63,302 nt of DNA, taken from Lachnospiraceae bacterium. GTDB lineage: Bacteria > Bacillota > Clostridia > Lachnospirales > Lachnospiraceae. Below the pieces are notes generated by a model. The model was not told the origin of the DNA, did not search any database, and was given only the letters and a program-made list of their open reading frames with translations. The stretch lies in assembly GCA_009911195.1 (NCBI GenBank), contig QXWV01000111.1, positions 1 through 63,302 of the forward strand, written 5' to 3'. A program made the position numbers and the translations under genes. This document shows positions 9,946-18,460 of the stretch, piece after piece. The first letter of the stretch is position 1. Each line of letters begins with the position of its first letter.

Positions 9946-10235
9946 TAAAAAAACCCTCTGCCGACACTTTTCCGTCAGCAAAGGGCGTAATATACGCGGT
10001 ACCACCTTTTTTTTCACTCGCCAGTCCTATCAGACCTTATCCGTTAACGGGGATAAATCGTGGAAACTTACTTACTGCTTTTCTTTTCTGCATTCCGTTC
10101 GGCTTCCCGGTTCCAAAGCTACCTTCCATGCGCCTTTCTTCAAATAGCCTTTCAGCCGATGGGCCATTCTCTCTTTTAAGACACCGCATGTACTCCTCTT
10201 TGTCCTTACCTTTTTCTTATCTGTTGTGTTTTAAT
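9946..10235 (-). promoter_or_regulatory. T-box riboswitch leader of valS
   Basis: The conserved T-box sequence AAGGTGGTACCGCG lies at about 9994-10008 on the minus strand. It is followed by a terminator, with arms at 9954-9965 and 9974-9985 and then a run of T. Uncharged tRNA(Val) would stabilise the antiterminator and allow valS transcription. The upstream half contains AGTA- and GAG-rich segments of stem I. A GTA triplet (in GGAAGGTAGC) is a plausible valine specifier, but I could not fold the stem to prove it. The 5' limit is approximate. Confidence 0.9.
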
Positions 10236-10316
10236 ATAAGCTATAATCCCACGGTTTGTCAAGATGAATTTATATATCTTCGGGAAAGCCAACAACTAGA
10301 AAACAGGCAAGTGGCA

Positions 10317-11216
10317 TCAATGAAGCCTCGCATAAATTTTATCGCAGTCATAATCCGGGGCTTCCATTTGCGCTGCATGACAGATTTTCTCTACCAGCTC
10401 TAAACTCTCTTCTGCCTCATCTGCAATCTCTTCCGGCGTTTTCCCTTTACCCAGCTTTTTGCAGACAATATGAATAAGCTGCTTTTCACCCCCTTCCGCT
10501 AAACCCTGGCTATGCCCTTCCTCAAAGGCTTCTTCACGAATATACGCCTTTTCTTCCCATAACTGCATATACTTCACCCCTGCCTTTTCCGATATTTTTA
10601 CTTTTTTTACCGTTTCATGAATCTGTTTTATTTTACCGCTCTCTGTCTTTGCTGCCGCTCCATCCGTTGTTTCCGTAATATACCCCATAAAATCTAAGAA
10701 TTCCTGGGAAAACCTCTCCCTATTCTTTCCTTTCGTATTGATAAAAACCCTTAATGCCCCATCATCCAGCTTCAAATCCGGGCACTCTATGCATCCTCCC
10801 TCAAATGTATACCGAAACAGCCCGCGCCCAAAGATGTCAAAAGGTGCTATTAGAATCATGCAACTGTCATTTAGCAAATTAAAATCCTTAATCCCCGGCT
10901 CCAGCAAAGACACATCTAACTGGGCCTGATAATATCTGCTTCTCCGCTTCAGGTTCTTCGTATCCTTTTGCTGCATTTCCGTATAATACAGCTTTCCTCC
11001 CTTATCCATGCTTATCACGTCCAGCCTAACCTCCCGCAGTTCTGGTGATACCCGCAATTCCTTTTCTGTCTCCGGCCTCTCCACCAGTTCAATTTCCTCT
11101 TCCAATAGGATGCTTACGGCCGCCTGATAAGCCCCTTTATCTTCCATCACCTCATCGAACAGAAAACGGTTTATCAGATTCAAGTCTTTTAATTTTGTAA
11201 TTACACTTTCTTCCAT
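10317..11216 (-). CDS. Rpn family recombination-promoting nuclease / PD-(D/E)XK transposase-like protein
   Basis: A 299-residue protein of the PDDEXK transposase-like (Rpn) family. The N-terminus MEESVITKLKDLNLINRFLFDEVMEDKGAYQ is characteristic. The nuclease core follows, with VRLDVISMD and the separate acidic/Q element YYTEMQQKD (about residues 90-110). Its C-terminus contains AFEEGHSQGLAEG, the glycine-rich tail typical of these proteins. Start chosen at 11216, behind AAAAAGGAGGAAATGT. Family members stimulate RecA-independent DNA exchange, but many are orphan copies of unknown role. It is monocistronic. Confidence 0.8.
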   Translation of the reverse strand: MEESVITKLKDLNLINRFLFDEVMEDKGAYQAAVSILLEEEIELVERPETEKELRVSPELREVRLDVISMDKGGKLYYTEMQQKDTKNLKRRSRYYQAQLDVSLLEPGIKDFNLLNDSCMILIAPFDIFGRGLFRYTFEGGCIECPDLKLDDGALRVFINTKGKNRERFSQEFLDFMGYITETTDGAAAKTESGKIKQIHETVKKVKISEKAGVKYMQLWEEKAYIREEAFEEGHSQGLAEGGEKQLIHIVCKKLGKGKTPEEIADEAEESLELVEKICHAAQMEAPDYDCDKIYARLH

Positions 11217-11470
11217 ACATTTCCTCCTTTTTGCAGGAAAAACAGTTGCAAAGCGTGCATACAAAATGTTAAAAAAATGACACCAAACTGAAAATGCTAC
11301 TTCAGACGTTCCTTACCTTTTTCCTGCCTTAACAGTTTTTATTTTGGATTTTAAAAGCAGGATTTCAAGAATATGAGAACAGAATGTCCTGACAGATATA
11401 CTGTATGATAAGTTTTCACTTAAAGAAATCATATGCTTTAAAAAAGTATAGCATGTGCCACCAATTTCTG

Positions 11471-12298
11471 TCAAGAAATGGATGGCCTTTCCGTACCTTT
11501 TAAATCATAGTAAAAAATATATTGCTGCACTATTCCGGCATAGCCCGCATACTTCTTCACCGGAAACCCCTTGGGGTAATAATTGTCCATCACCTGGCGG
11601 ATATGGGTATCCACCGGAAACGCATCCAAATGATGGAGGGCAAACAGGCAAATGCAGTCCGCCACCTTCTCCCCCACCCCGCAAAGCTTCAGTAATTCCT
11701 TTTTTGCCTCGGCATATTCCATGCCCTTTACCGCTTCCAAATCCACTTCGCCTCTTTCTACAAAACGCGCTGTTTCATAAATATATCGGCTTCTATACCC
11801 CAGATTGCACCCGCGCAGCTCTTCCTCCGAAACCTTGGCCAGCGCATGTACATCGGGGAACGTATCATACCAAATGCCCTCCCTGCTGCACTTCTTTTCC
11901 CCAAACAAACGGCATAGTTCCTCAATATTGCGTTTAATCCGTTTTATATTATTCTGTTGCGAAATAATAAAAGAGATTATCATTTCCCACAAGTCCTGGT
12001 TCAAAATCCTTATTCCGCTCCCAAACCGGGCTGCCCTGGATAAGTAATCGTCTTCCCCTTCCGCCAGTACCATATAAATCCCGTAATCCCTGCCTAAATC
12101 AAAATATGTATGCCAGAATTCCTCATATTCTTCCTCTGTGCAGGAAAAAAAAGTTTCTTTCCCCTTCTGCTCTATTTCCACATATCTTCCACATGCAATA
12201 ACCGAATACCTGTTTTCCCCTGCCGGATTCTGCCGGAAACATTGCCCTGATTCACTTATCTGCTTTATCGAAAAATTGGGAATCTCTTTCTTTATCAT
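11471..12298 (-). CDS. ogg: 8-oxoguanine DNA glycosylase, OGG1 family
   Basis: A 275-residue base-excision glycosylase/AP lyase that removes 8-oxoguanine. The helix-hairpin-helix reads LLKLCGVGEKVADCICLF, with the catalytic Lys in GEKVAD. The GPD-equivalent Asp follows about 20 residues later in DAFPVDTHIRQV. The N-terminal FSIKQISESGQCFRQ matches the OGG1 opening. Its start overlaps the end of yaaA in an ATGA-type junction, so the two oxidative-damage genes are translationally coupled. Confidence 0.9.
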   Translation of the reverse strand: MIKKEIPNFSIKQISESGQCFRQNPAGENRYSVIACGRYVEIEQKGKETFFSCTEEEYEEFWHTYFDLGRDYGIYMVLAEGEDDYLSRAARFGSGIRILNQDLWEMIISFIISQQNNIKRIKRNIEELCRLFGEKKCSREGIWYDTFPDVHALAKVSEEELRGCNLGYRSRYIYETARFVERGEVDLEAVKGMEYAEAKKELLKLCGVGEKVADCICLFALHHLDAFPVDTHIRQVMDNYYPKGFPVKKYAGYAGIVQQYIFYYDLKGTERPSIS

Positions 12299-13074
12299 AC
12301 CAGTACCCTTGCCCTTTTATCCGCCCTTTCAAATACATATTCCGTCTCCGTAGACATTTCCTCCCGGAATACATAGCCCAGACGGTTAAATTCTTTCAGT
12401 TCCTGGGGAGTTTCCACATTTCTTTCGGCCATAAACCGCACCATTTCTCCCCGTGCCATTTTTGCATATGTTCCCTTTGTGACAAATTTCCCCTGCACTT
12501 TTTCCCCAAAAATGCATGAAATATAAGTATCATTGTCCATTAAATATTTTTCCACACATTTGGAATACTCTTTGGATGCCAGGTTGATAATCATGCCGCT
12601 TTCATCCCTCACCTGTTCATACAGCCGTCTGCCCCACAGCCCATACAAATCCTTTGCCCCGCCGATGGATGCCTTCGCCTGCATTTCCAGCCGATATGGC
12701 ACCACTCCATCCATCGGTTTTAAAACGCCATAAAATGCGGACAAAATACGCAGATGCTCCTGCACATAGGCCAACTGCCTATCTTCAAATACCGCCGGCG
12801 CCATATATTGATAGGCGATGCCCTCATAAGAAAGCACCGCCGGTGTCAGATTTCGGTATAATTCCATATGCTTAAGCCGTTCCATATTTTGCCCGGCTAT
12901 TTTTTCATTGCACTTCCAAAGCGCTTTCAGTTCCTCATAGGATTTTTCCTTCAGCCATGCCCCAATCTTTTCCGCCTGTTCCAAATAGACTGGCAGCCCT
13001 TTATGGGCCAAAGTATCCGAATCCACATTCATCTTTTTCGCCGGGGATAAAATAATTTTCATCCTAATAATCAT
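12295..13074 (-). CDS. yaaA: Peroxide stress protein YaaA (UPF0246)
   Basis: A 259-residue YaaA/DUF328 protein, linked in other bacteria to lowering free iron during peroxide stress. The start segment MKIILSPAKKM is the family signature, and LYGLWGRRLYEQV and ASKEYSKCVEKY are also typical. Two in-frame starts are possible, at 13074 and 13062 (MIIRMKIIL). The family alignment favours 13062. The grouping with OGG1 and nearby Bcp suggests an oxidative-stress cluster. Confidence 0.9.
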   Translation of the reverse strand: MIIRMKIILSPAKKMNVDSDTLAHKGLPVYLEQAEKIGAWLKEKSYEELKALWKCNEKIAGQNMERLKHMELYRNLTPAVLSYEGIAYQYMAPAVFEDRQLAYVQEHLRILSAFYGVLKPMDGVVPYRLEMQAKASIGGAKDLYGLWGRRLYEQVRDESGMIINLASKEYSKCVEKYLMDNDTYISCIFGEKVQGKFVTKGTYAKMARGEMVRFMAERNVETPQELKEFNRLGYVFREEMSTETEYVFERADKRARVLV

Positions 13075-13231
13075 ACCTTTCTCTTAACCTGCAAACTTTG
13101 AGCCGCAGGCATAAATTCATGTGTGAAAAATGAATGTTCCACACTAACCTCCATGATGCTGCTTTGCAGCTCCTCAGCCCCAGATGAAGAATCCCCTTTT
13201 CTTGACATTCTCCGGTGTAAACACAGCCTGC

Positions 13232-13687
13232 TTACTCTAATTCTCCAAGCATTTTTTCCGCATCATCCGCTGCCTTTACCTTATCGTTTGCTTTGATAAT
13301 CACGCCTTCCTCATCTATCAAGTAGGTAGTCCTGACAACGCCCATAGAAACCTTTCCGTAATTCATTTTTTCATGCCATACATCATACGCCTTTATTACA
13401 TCCAGTTCCGGGTCCGACAGGATTGTAAACTGCAACCCCTGCTTTTCCTCAAAACGCTTATGGGATGCCACCGAATCCTTGCTGATGCCCAGCACCACAA
13501 CGCCATTTTCCTCAAACCGGGGCATTCTTTCCGAATAAGCGCAGGCTTGTTTCGTACATCCCGGCGTATTATCCTTCGGATAAAAGTAAAGAATCACCTT
13601 TTTGCCTTTATATTCTTCCAATGTATGGGTTTTTCCATTCTGGTCCTGTAATGAAAAACCCGGAGCTTTTGTTCCCACTGCTAACAT
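13232..13687 (-). CDS. bcp: Thioredoxin-dependent thiol peroxidase Bcp (peroxiredoxin)
   Basis: A 151-residue atypical 2-Cys peroxiredoxin. The peroxidatic motif YPKDNTPGCTKQACAYSE has the peroxidatic Cys in PGCT and the resolving Cys five residues on. Start chosen at MLAVGTKAPGF (13687), behind a GGAGG site. It reduces hydroperoxides using thioredoxin. It lies 157 bases from yaaA, so a shared transcript is uncertain. Confidence 0.93.
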   Translation of the reverse strand: MLAVGTKAPGFSLQDQNGKTHTLEEYKGKKVILYFYPKDNTPGCTKQACAYSERMPRFEENGVVVLGISKDSVASHKRFEEKQGLQFTILSDPELDVIKAYDVWHEKMNYGKVSMGVVRTTYLIDEEGVIIKANDKVKAADDAEKMLGELE

Positions 13688-13781
13688 AATTCGTCCTCCA
13701 TTCCGATAATTATTCCCCATATGCAATTGTATGGAATACTGCGCGAAAAGTCAACTGCCATCTGCCGGCCTAAATTCCCTG

Positions 13782-14081
13782 TTAAGGAACGGTATTTATC
13801 CGTGCCGTAATCCCCTCCCCCATATTGGGGAAATCCGCTGCCCAGGCTGCATCCGCCGAAAACACCAGAATCAGCAGCAGGCCGCCACTACCATAAACCG
13901 GCAGCCATGGCCCCAACAATATGCCCCGGTTCACAAATCTCCCATCCTGCACCAAATAAATCGCAATTTCCCAAAGCCATCCAACCAGGGAAAGCAGAAA
14001 AAATAAAAGTACGTAAAAAAAAATCCATAGTTTCTGCTTCTTTCCATGCCTGCCTCCATTTCTGCGCCATTTCCTGCACAC
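13782..14081 (-). pseudogene. Remnant of a CmpB-type putative ABC-transporter type IV membrane protein
   Basis: The stretch FFLLSLVGWLWEIAIYLVQD followed by GRFVNRGILLGPWLPVYGSGG is the usual N-terminal hallmark of the PF06541 (putative ABC-transporter type IV) family. Members normally continue through several more membrane helices. Here the frame breaks into unrelated residues after LLLILVF and stops at 99 codons. It is therefore a C-terminally truncated copy. Function in full-length relatives is itself unclear. Confidence 0.6.
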
Positions 14082-14211
14082 CTCCTTATCATTAATTTAC
14101 CCTAAAATCTTTACATTATGATTCTTTCAAAACTGGCATGGTTCAAAAATCTCAAAATGGTTCTTTTATCTAAGCCATTTTAATGTATAATAAATTTCAA
14201 CTAGAAAGGAT

Positions 14212-14817
14212 ATGGTGATTACTATGAATACAGAAAATAAAAAGAATGAACATATAAGAAAAGTTATTTTTACCGGTGTAATGGCAGCGCTCTCCTATGT
14301 TGTTTTTACCTTTTTACAAATTAAGATTACCCTCCCCGGCGGGGATGCCACTTCCATTCATTTAGGGAATGCGGTCTGCGTGCTGGGCGCTCTGCTGCTG
14401 GGTGGAGTTTATGGCGGTTTGGGTGGCGCCATCGGCATGACCATCGGCGACTTGATGGACCCCATTTATATTGTATATGCCCCTAAAACATTTCTCCTAA
14501 AGCTGTGTATTGGCCTTATCACTGGCTTTATCGCCCACAGGCTGGGGCATATCTCCACTGAAACCGATAACCGGAAAGTATGGAAATGGACCATTGCCGC
14601 AACTCTGGGTGGCCTGCTTTTCAATGTGATTTTCGACCCGCTTATCGGATACTTTTACAAATTGGCCATCTTAGGCAAACCGGCTGCCGAACTCACCCTT
14701 GCCTGGAACATCGCCTCCACCTCCATCAATGCTGCAACATCCACCATAGTATCCGTAGCCATTTACATGGCGGTACGGCCAGCGCTTAAAAAATCAGGAT
14801 TGTTTTTTACTTTATAG
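14212..14817 (+). CDS. ECF transporter S component (substrate-binding membrane protein)
   Basis: About 200 residues with five to six membrane segments. The features SIHLGNAVCVLGALLLGGVYGGLGGAIG and DPIYIVYAPKTFLLK match vitamin-type ECF S components. The substrate is probably a vitamin or cofactor precursor that cannot be named from sequence alone. No EcfA or EcfT gene is nearby, as is usual for group II S components that share a module encoded elsewhere. Start codons at 14212 and 14224 are both possible after an AAAGGA site. The 3' end overlaps the convergent kinase fragment. Confidence 0.8.
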   Translation: MVITMNTENKKNEHIRKVIFTGVMAALSYVVFTFLQIKITLPGGDATSIHLGNAVCVLGALLLGGVYGGLGGAIGMTIGDLMDPIYIVYAPKTFLLKLCIGLITGFIAHRLGHISTETDNRKVWKWTIAATLGGLLFNVIFDPLIGYFYKLAILGKPAAELTLAWNIASTSINAATSTIVSVAIYMAVRPALKKSGLFFTL

Positions 14818-15015
14818 GATTCGGGTATTAAAAGATTTTTTCAACTGCAAAGTAAAGGTAGTTCTTTTATATGAAATGCTTTCCAGCAGGATATCCCCAT
14901 TCATTTGCTGCGCCAGGTTTCTCGCGATGGTAAGCCCCAAGCCATTTCCCTGCACCTGGCGGCTGCGGGAATCTTCCATCGTAAACAGGCGCTCAAAAAC
15001 ATTTTCCGCAAACAT
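14812..15015 (-). pseudogene. C-terminal fragment of a sensor histidine kinase
   Basis: The 67-residue frame holds only the end of a HATPase_c domain: the F box (FERLFTMEDSRSRQ) and the G2 box NGLGLTIARNLAQQMNG. The N, G1 and dimerisation segments and any sensor domain are missing. There is no partner response regulator. It is a leftover of a lost two-component system and cannot bind ATP properly. Confidence 0.75.
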
Positions 15016-15085
15016 TTTGAAAAGGAGACAAAAATCTTAAAATATTGCCATATGCGTATACAGGCGGAAGCAGCTCCAAACTATT

Positions 15086-15310
15086 TCAGTATTCTTTTGG
15101 CACATCCTCAATTCCATACATCTTCCGGAAAGCATCCAGGTCATGGTCACCCCTGATGACCATGACCTCCTGGAACTTCCCTGTACGTATCTCCTTAAAG
15201 CCCGCCACCTGCTCACCGGTACATATGCTGCAGCGGAGAACCGGTCGCTGTGTTTCCCTGTCAAATGCTATTTTACTTATTTTTTCTTTTTTAAACAGAT
15301 GCATTTCCAT
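15086..15310 (-). CDS. Small conserved Lachnospiraceae protein with CxxC
   Basis: A 74-residue protein with a conserved core, VLRCSICTGEQVAGFKEIRTGKF, and C-terminus YGIEDVPKEY. As I recall, homologues in Blautia-like genomes are often misannotated as aspartate dehydrogenase although they are far too short. The lone CSIC pair could contribute to a metal site in a dimer. Two ATGs two codons apart are possible starts (15310 and 15304). Function unknown. Confidence 0.6.
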   Translation of the reverse strand: MEMHLFKKEKISKIAFDRETQRPVLRCSICTGEQVAGFKEIRTGKFQEVMVIRGDHDLDAFRKMYGIEDVPKEY

Positions 15311-15343
15311 TCCACCATTACACTTAATAATTGCCTGCCACTA

Positions 15344-15541
15344 TTATACTTCTTCAGGAATTATGATTGCTGCTATCAAATAGGCCACCAGCCCGGTTCC
15401 CCATCCTGCGATGCTTAAGACCACCCATATAATCCTTACCAGAGTGGGGTCAATACCCACATATTCCCCGATTCCTCCGCATACCCCACAAATCATCCTG
15501 TTCCCTTTTGACCTTATTAACTTCTTATAATTTCTTTCCAT
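15344..15541 (-). CDS. PspC-domain membrane protein
   Basis: A 65-residue protein consisting of one PspC domain: KLIRSKGNRMICGVCGGIGEY and then a membrane helix (IIWVVLSIAGWGTGLVAYLIAAIIIPEE). Start set at 15541 behind AAAGGAGAGAG. It follows the padR-DUF1700-DUF4097 group on the same strand and is commonly associated with that envelope-stress module. Confidence 0.9.
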   Translation of the reverse strand: MERNYKKLIRSKGNRMICGVCGGIGEYVGIDPTLVRIIWVVLSIAGWGTGLVAYLIAAIIIPEEV

Positions 15542-15677
15542 ATGCTCTCTCCTTTGCAAAATCAATGAACTTACTGAATATTCCTACAGCTTAAAGTTTT
15601 TAATTTAAAGTTCTTCAATTATTTACTTTCTATATTTTCATTTCCCACTTCTTAGTCTTTACCTTTTCATTCTCCGG

Positions 15678-16844
15678 TTATCTGGTGAAAATAACATCAA
15701 TCCTTCCCATGGAACATTCTAAGGAGCATTTTCCCGACGCCTTGTTATCCACACGGATATCCTCCACCAAAGAGTTGTATGATTTACCCCCTAAACTGAT
15801 TCCTCCGGCCGCACATTCGATTTCATAGTTAAAATCAGTTTCTGCATTATCCAGTTCCATCTCTACGGAGCCCATACCGCATTCCACATCAATTTTCCTT
15901 CCAATGCCGCCCTGGATAAAGGCAACTCCCATGCCCACATTGATGTCCATCTCGTCGGCTGTTATTCCGCCCAGTACCACTTCCCCGGCACCTACTTCTA
16001 CATCCAGTTTATGGCAGCTTATCCCCTCACTGGAGATAACCCCTGCCCCTGCCGTTAACTCCACCTCCTGAGCCTCCAACTCCCCTATGCATATAATCCC
16101 CCCTCCTACATCTATTTCCACTTCGTCAAAAGCCTTGCCCTTGGGAACATAAAGGTACACTTTATCGTTGCTGTTGCCCGTAAAATTCCGTTTCCCGCCT
16201 TCCAGATGGAACGTTCCCTTGGACTCATAATAGTCATACCTCTCTTTCCCTACAATTTCCACCCCAAAGTTATCGTTCTCCGTTTCCACAAAGCAAAGGG
16301 CTGCGCCTCCAATCTCTATCTTCATATCTTTCACCTGGGAAGAAGCTATCCCTGTATCCCCATCCCCTTCAGGAATATCCTTTAGCAATTCATTTTCCAT
16401 CAAATCCCTCATTTCATTCCGGGCATCCGCTGCATCCTCTCTTGCGGCATTCATATCGTTGCTGGCATCCTGTGCCTCATCCCTGGCATTCCGCACACCT
16501 CCCCAGTCATCATCCCATGAGTCCTCCCAGTCATCTTCCCATGAGTCCTCCCAAGCATCCTTTACCTCATCTTTCACATCCGCTATCTCGTCCAGCACAT
16601 CATCTTTGAAGTCATCCGTCACCTCATGTATGATGCTATCCGTAATGCCATAAGTCATATTCCCTAGCTGCTCCGCTACATAGCTGTCTTCTACCCTGTT
16701 TACAAACCTCCATATTGTACTGCTTCTATCCATTTCATGAATCATCCGCCATCCACCGCCTACTGTTCCCACTATGCAAATGACTCCGCCCAGAATCACC
16801 AGCACAACGGATGTAATCAAACATACTTTAGTAAACTTTTTCAT
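15678..16844 (-). CDS. DUF4097 beta-strand repeat protein with one N-terminal membrane helix
   Basis: A 388-residue protein. A membrane anchor lies at residues about 8-28 (LITSVVLVILGGVICIVGTV). A highly acidic linker follows, with a Trp/Asp/Glu tandem repeat at about residues 95-115, encoded by a 12-base repeat at 16501-16560. The C-terminal half is a DUF4097/DUF4098 beta-helix with repeated units such as LTAGAGVISSEGI and INVGMGVAFIQGG. It overlaps the DUF1700 gene upstream by four bases. It is likely displayed outside the membrane and its role is unknown. Confidence 0.85.
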   Translation of the reverse strand: MKKFTKVCLITSVVLVILGGVICIVGTVGGGWRMIHEMDRSSTIWRFVNRVEDSYVAEQLGNMTYGITDSIIHEVTDDFKDDVLDEIADVKDEVKDAWEDSWEDDWEDSWDDDWGGVRNARDEAQDASNDMNAAREDAADARNEMRDLMENELLKDIPEGDGDTGIASSQVKDMKIEIGGAALCFVETENDNFGVEIVGKERYDYYESKGTFHLEGGKRNFTGNSNDKVYLYVPKGKAFDEVEIDVGGGIICIGELEAQEVELTAGAGVISSEGISCHKLDVEVGAGEVVLGGITADEMDINVGMGVAFIQGGIGRKIDVECGMGSVEMELDNAETDFNYEIECAAGGISLGGKSYNSLVEDIRVDNKASGKCSLECSMGRIDVIFTR

Positions 16845-17512
16845 GCCTCTTCTCCTTTCTTCCCATGAAATATTCTGCTAAACAGACCAACTATCTTTCT
16901 TATCATCCAAGGAAGCGCACTGCCCCATAGCCATACCGTAATCCAGATAAAAAATATAGACAGACCCAACAGCAATAACCCTGCCCCGATAAGGCACATT
17001 CCGACCAATGGAATAATGAACAATTCTCCAATTCCAATGCCCAATAAAAGTAAAGCCAATATAAAAAGTACTCCCCCTGTCACTGCCGTTCCTACAAAAA
17101 GCCCTAGAAATCCGCCCAGAATACCAACTCCTGCCCCAAAAAGGCCAGACACCAATGCCGCCAGCATAGGCATCGCCAAGATACATAGGATAATAAGTAT
17201 AGCAATCATGCCACCCGAAAGGCGTTTCTTTTCTTCCTTTTTTACCACCTCATTCTTTGCCTCTTGCTCAAAGGTTTCCTTATGGTAGCCGGTCTCCGTA
17301 AATTCCCCCTCTGTTCCATTCTCATCCAGCCCTTCTTTGATGACCCTGGCCAGTTGTTCGGGGCTTCCCATTGCTTCCAGCACCTCCTGCTCGTTCTCCA
17401 CCCCTGCATCATTCAGATAATCGTTATAATATTGTAACGCTTCCTCCCTCTCGCTCTGGGAAATATCGGAGAGAAGCGCTTCCAGCCGCTGCATAAATTC
17501 TAATCTATTCAT
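16841..17512 (-). CDS. HAAS/DUF1700 domain membrane protein
   Basis: A 223-residue protein. The N-terminal HAAS domain (MNRLEFMQRLEALLSDISQSEREEALQYYNDY, residues 1-32, stated here as a family marker) precedes several Gly-rich membrane helices between residues 105 and 205. HAAS-domain proteins are normally coded beside a PadR regulator and a DUF4097 protein, as here. It overlaps padR by 8 bases and the DUF4097 gene by 4, a tight translational unit. Confidence 0.88.
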   Translation of the reverse strand: MNRLEFMQRLEALLSDISQSEREEALQYYNDYLNDAGVENEQEVLEAMGSPEQLARVIKEGLDENGTEGEFTETGYHKETFEQEAKNEVVKKEEKKRLSGGMIAILIILCILAMPMLAALVSGLFGAGVGILGGFLGLFVGTAVTGGVLFILALLLLGIGIGELFIIPLVGMCLIGAGLLLLGLSIFFIWITVWLWGSALPWMIRKIVGLFSRIFHGKKGEEA

Positions 17513-17831
17513 ATATAATCCCTCCCTCGAACACCCCGCTTATTTTCGCGGAATATTTTTTCCATTCGCTTTTATATAGTGCAAGCTGCACCCGCCCTTT
17601 TTCCGTCACCTTATAATACCGTCTGTTCCTCCCGGCACACTCCATATCGTATGCTTCCAGGCATTCGTCCTTCTGCAGACGCCGCAAAACCGGATACAAG
17701 GTGGATTCGGATACTTCGATAACCTGTCTTACTTCCTGTGTTATCTTATAACCATAGGTTCCTTCCTTATCTTGGGCAACTACCGACAGGACGATTGCAT
17801 CCAGTAGTGCTGCTCCCGTATTGAATACCAT
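17505..17831 (-). CDS. PadR family transcriptional regulator
   Basis: A 108-residue winged-helix regulator. The family core is YGYKITQEV and ESTLYPVLRRLQKDECLEAY, followed by RRYYKVTEKGRVQL. It is first in the padR-DUF1700-DUF4097(-pspC) operon and probably represses it. The two matching palindromes at 17914-17926 and 17948-17960 are good candidate operators. Confidence 0.92.
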   Translation of the reverse strand: MVFNTGAALLDAIVLSVVAQDKEGTYGYKITQEVRQVIEVSESTLYPVLRRLQKDECLEAYDMECAGRNRRYYKVTEKGRVQLALYKSEWKKYSAKISGVFEGGIIYE

Positions 17832-17913
17832 ATTACCTGCTCCTTTCCTGTTTCTATGCGACTATTGGTTCATGATACTTTTTCACTCGCTTTCACTTTT
17901 ATTTTTATAATAT

Positions 17914-17960
17914 TATACGCCGTATATTATGCTTTCATGTTTCATACTATACACCATATA
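17914..17960. promoter_or_regulatory. Paired 13-bp operator, TATACRCCRTATA
   Basis: TATACGCCGTATA (17914-17926) and TATACACCATATA (17948-17960) share the palindromic consensus TATACRCCRTATA, with starts 34 bp apart. They lie in the AT-rich region just upstream of padR. PadR repressors usually autoregulate through such sites, so these are likely PadR operators. Confidence 0.6.
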
Positions 17961-18119
17961 ATATTGTTCTGTCAATAGCTATATGGAAATTTTTTTGAAA
18001 TAGATGCCTAACAGTTCATCCATATTGTTTTTTGCTTCCAGCTAAGGTAAAATATAGTTAGTTTCTTTATTTTTTCTACAAAATCAAGCGCAGAAAGACG
18101 CGCGGAAATGAGGTGACAT

Positions 18120-18419
18120 ATGAGACAAAAATATGAACGTGCTTCCTTAATTGTAGATGCAGAACAATATGAACTTGGAAAAGGTCTGGAAGACGGCTTT
18201 GAACTGTATACCAAAGTCATTACCAACGGCTGGGTCAGCCCCGATAACCTGGTTCAGCATATTCGTCCAGACGGCATTGTAGTTTGTCCTTTTATCCAAA
18301 ACAGGCGGGGCGTTATTTTCATCCGCCAAGGGGATTACATTATTACGGAAGGCGATAACGAACGCCATGTCTGCGGCGAGGATAAATTCCTCCTTCGTTA
18401 CAGAGCCATAGAAGAGTAA
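18120..18419 (+). CDS. Hypothetical protein (99 aa)
   Basis: Starts MRQKYERASLIVDAEQYELG. The C-terminal segment RQGDYIITEGDNERHVCGEDKF resembles the PGDWIV...G(E)RYPC pattern in small phage-derived proteins. No membrane segment is present. AAATGAGGTGACAT provides a ribosome binding site. cutC starts 41 bases later, so the two may be co-transcribed. No function can be assigned. Confidence 0.6.
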   Translation: MRQKYERASLIVDAEQYELGKGLEDGFELYTKVITNGWVSPDNLVQHIRPDGIVVCPFIQNRRGVIFIRQGDYIITEGDNERHVCGEDKFLLRYRAIEE

Positions 18420-18460
18420 ATTCAAACTATAAAAACATAATAATAAGAAAAAAGGACAAG

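Noticed and set aside
9878-9967. N-terminal extension of valS
   Set aside because: It lies inside the T-box terminator, and [11 protein letters not shown] at 9877 has a proper ribosome binding site.
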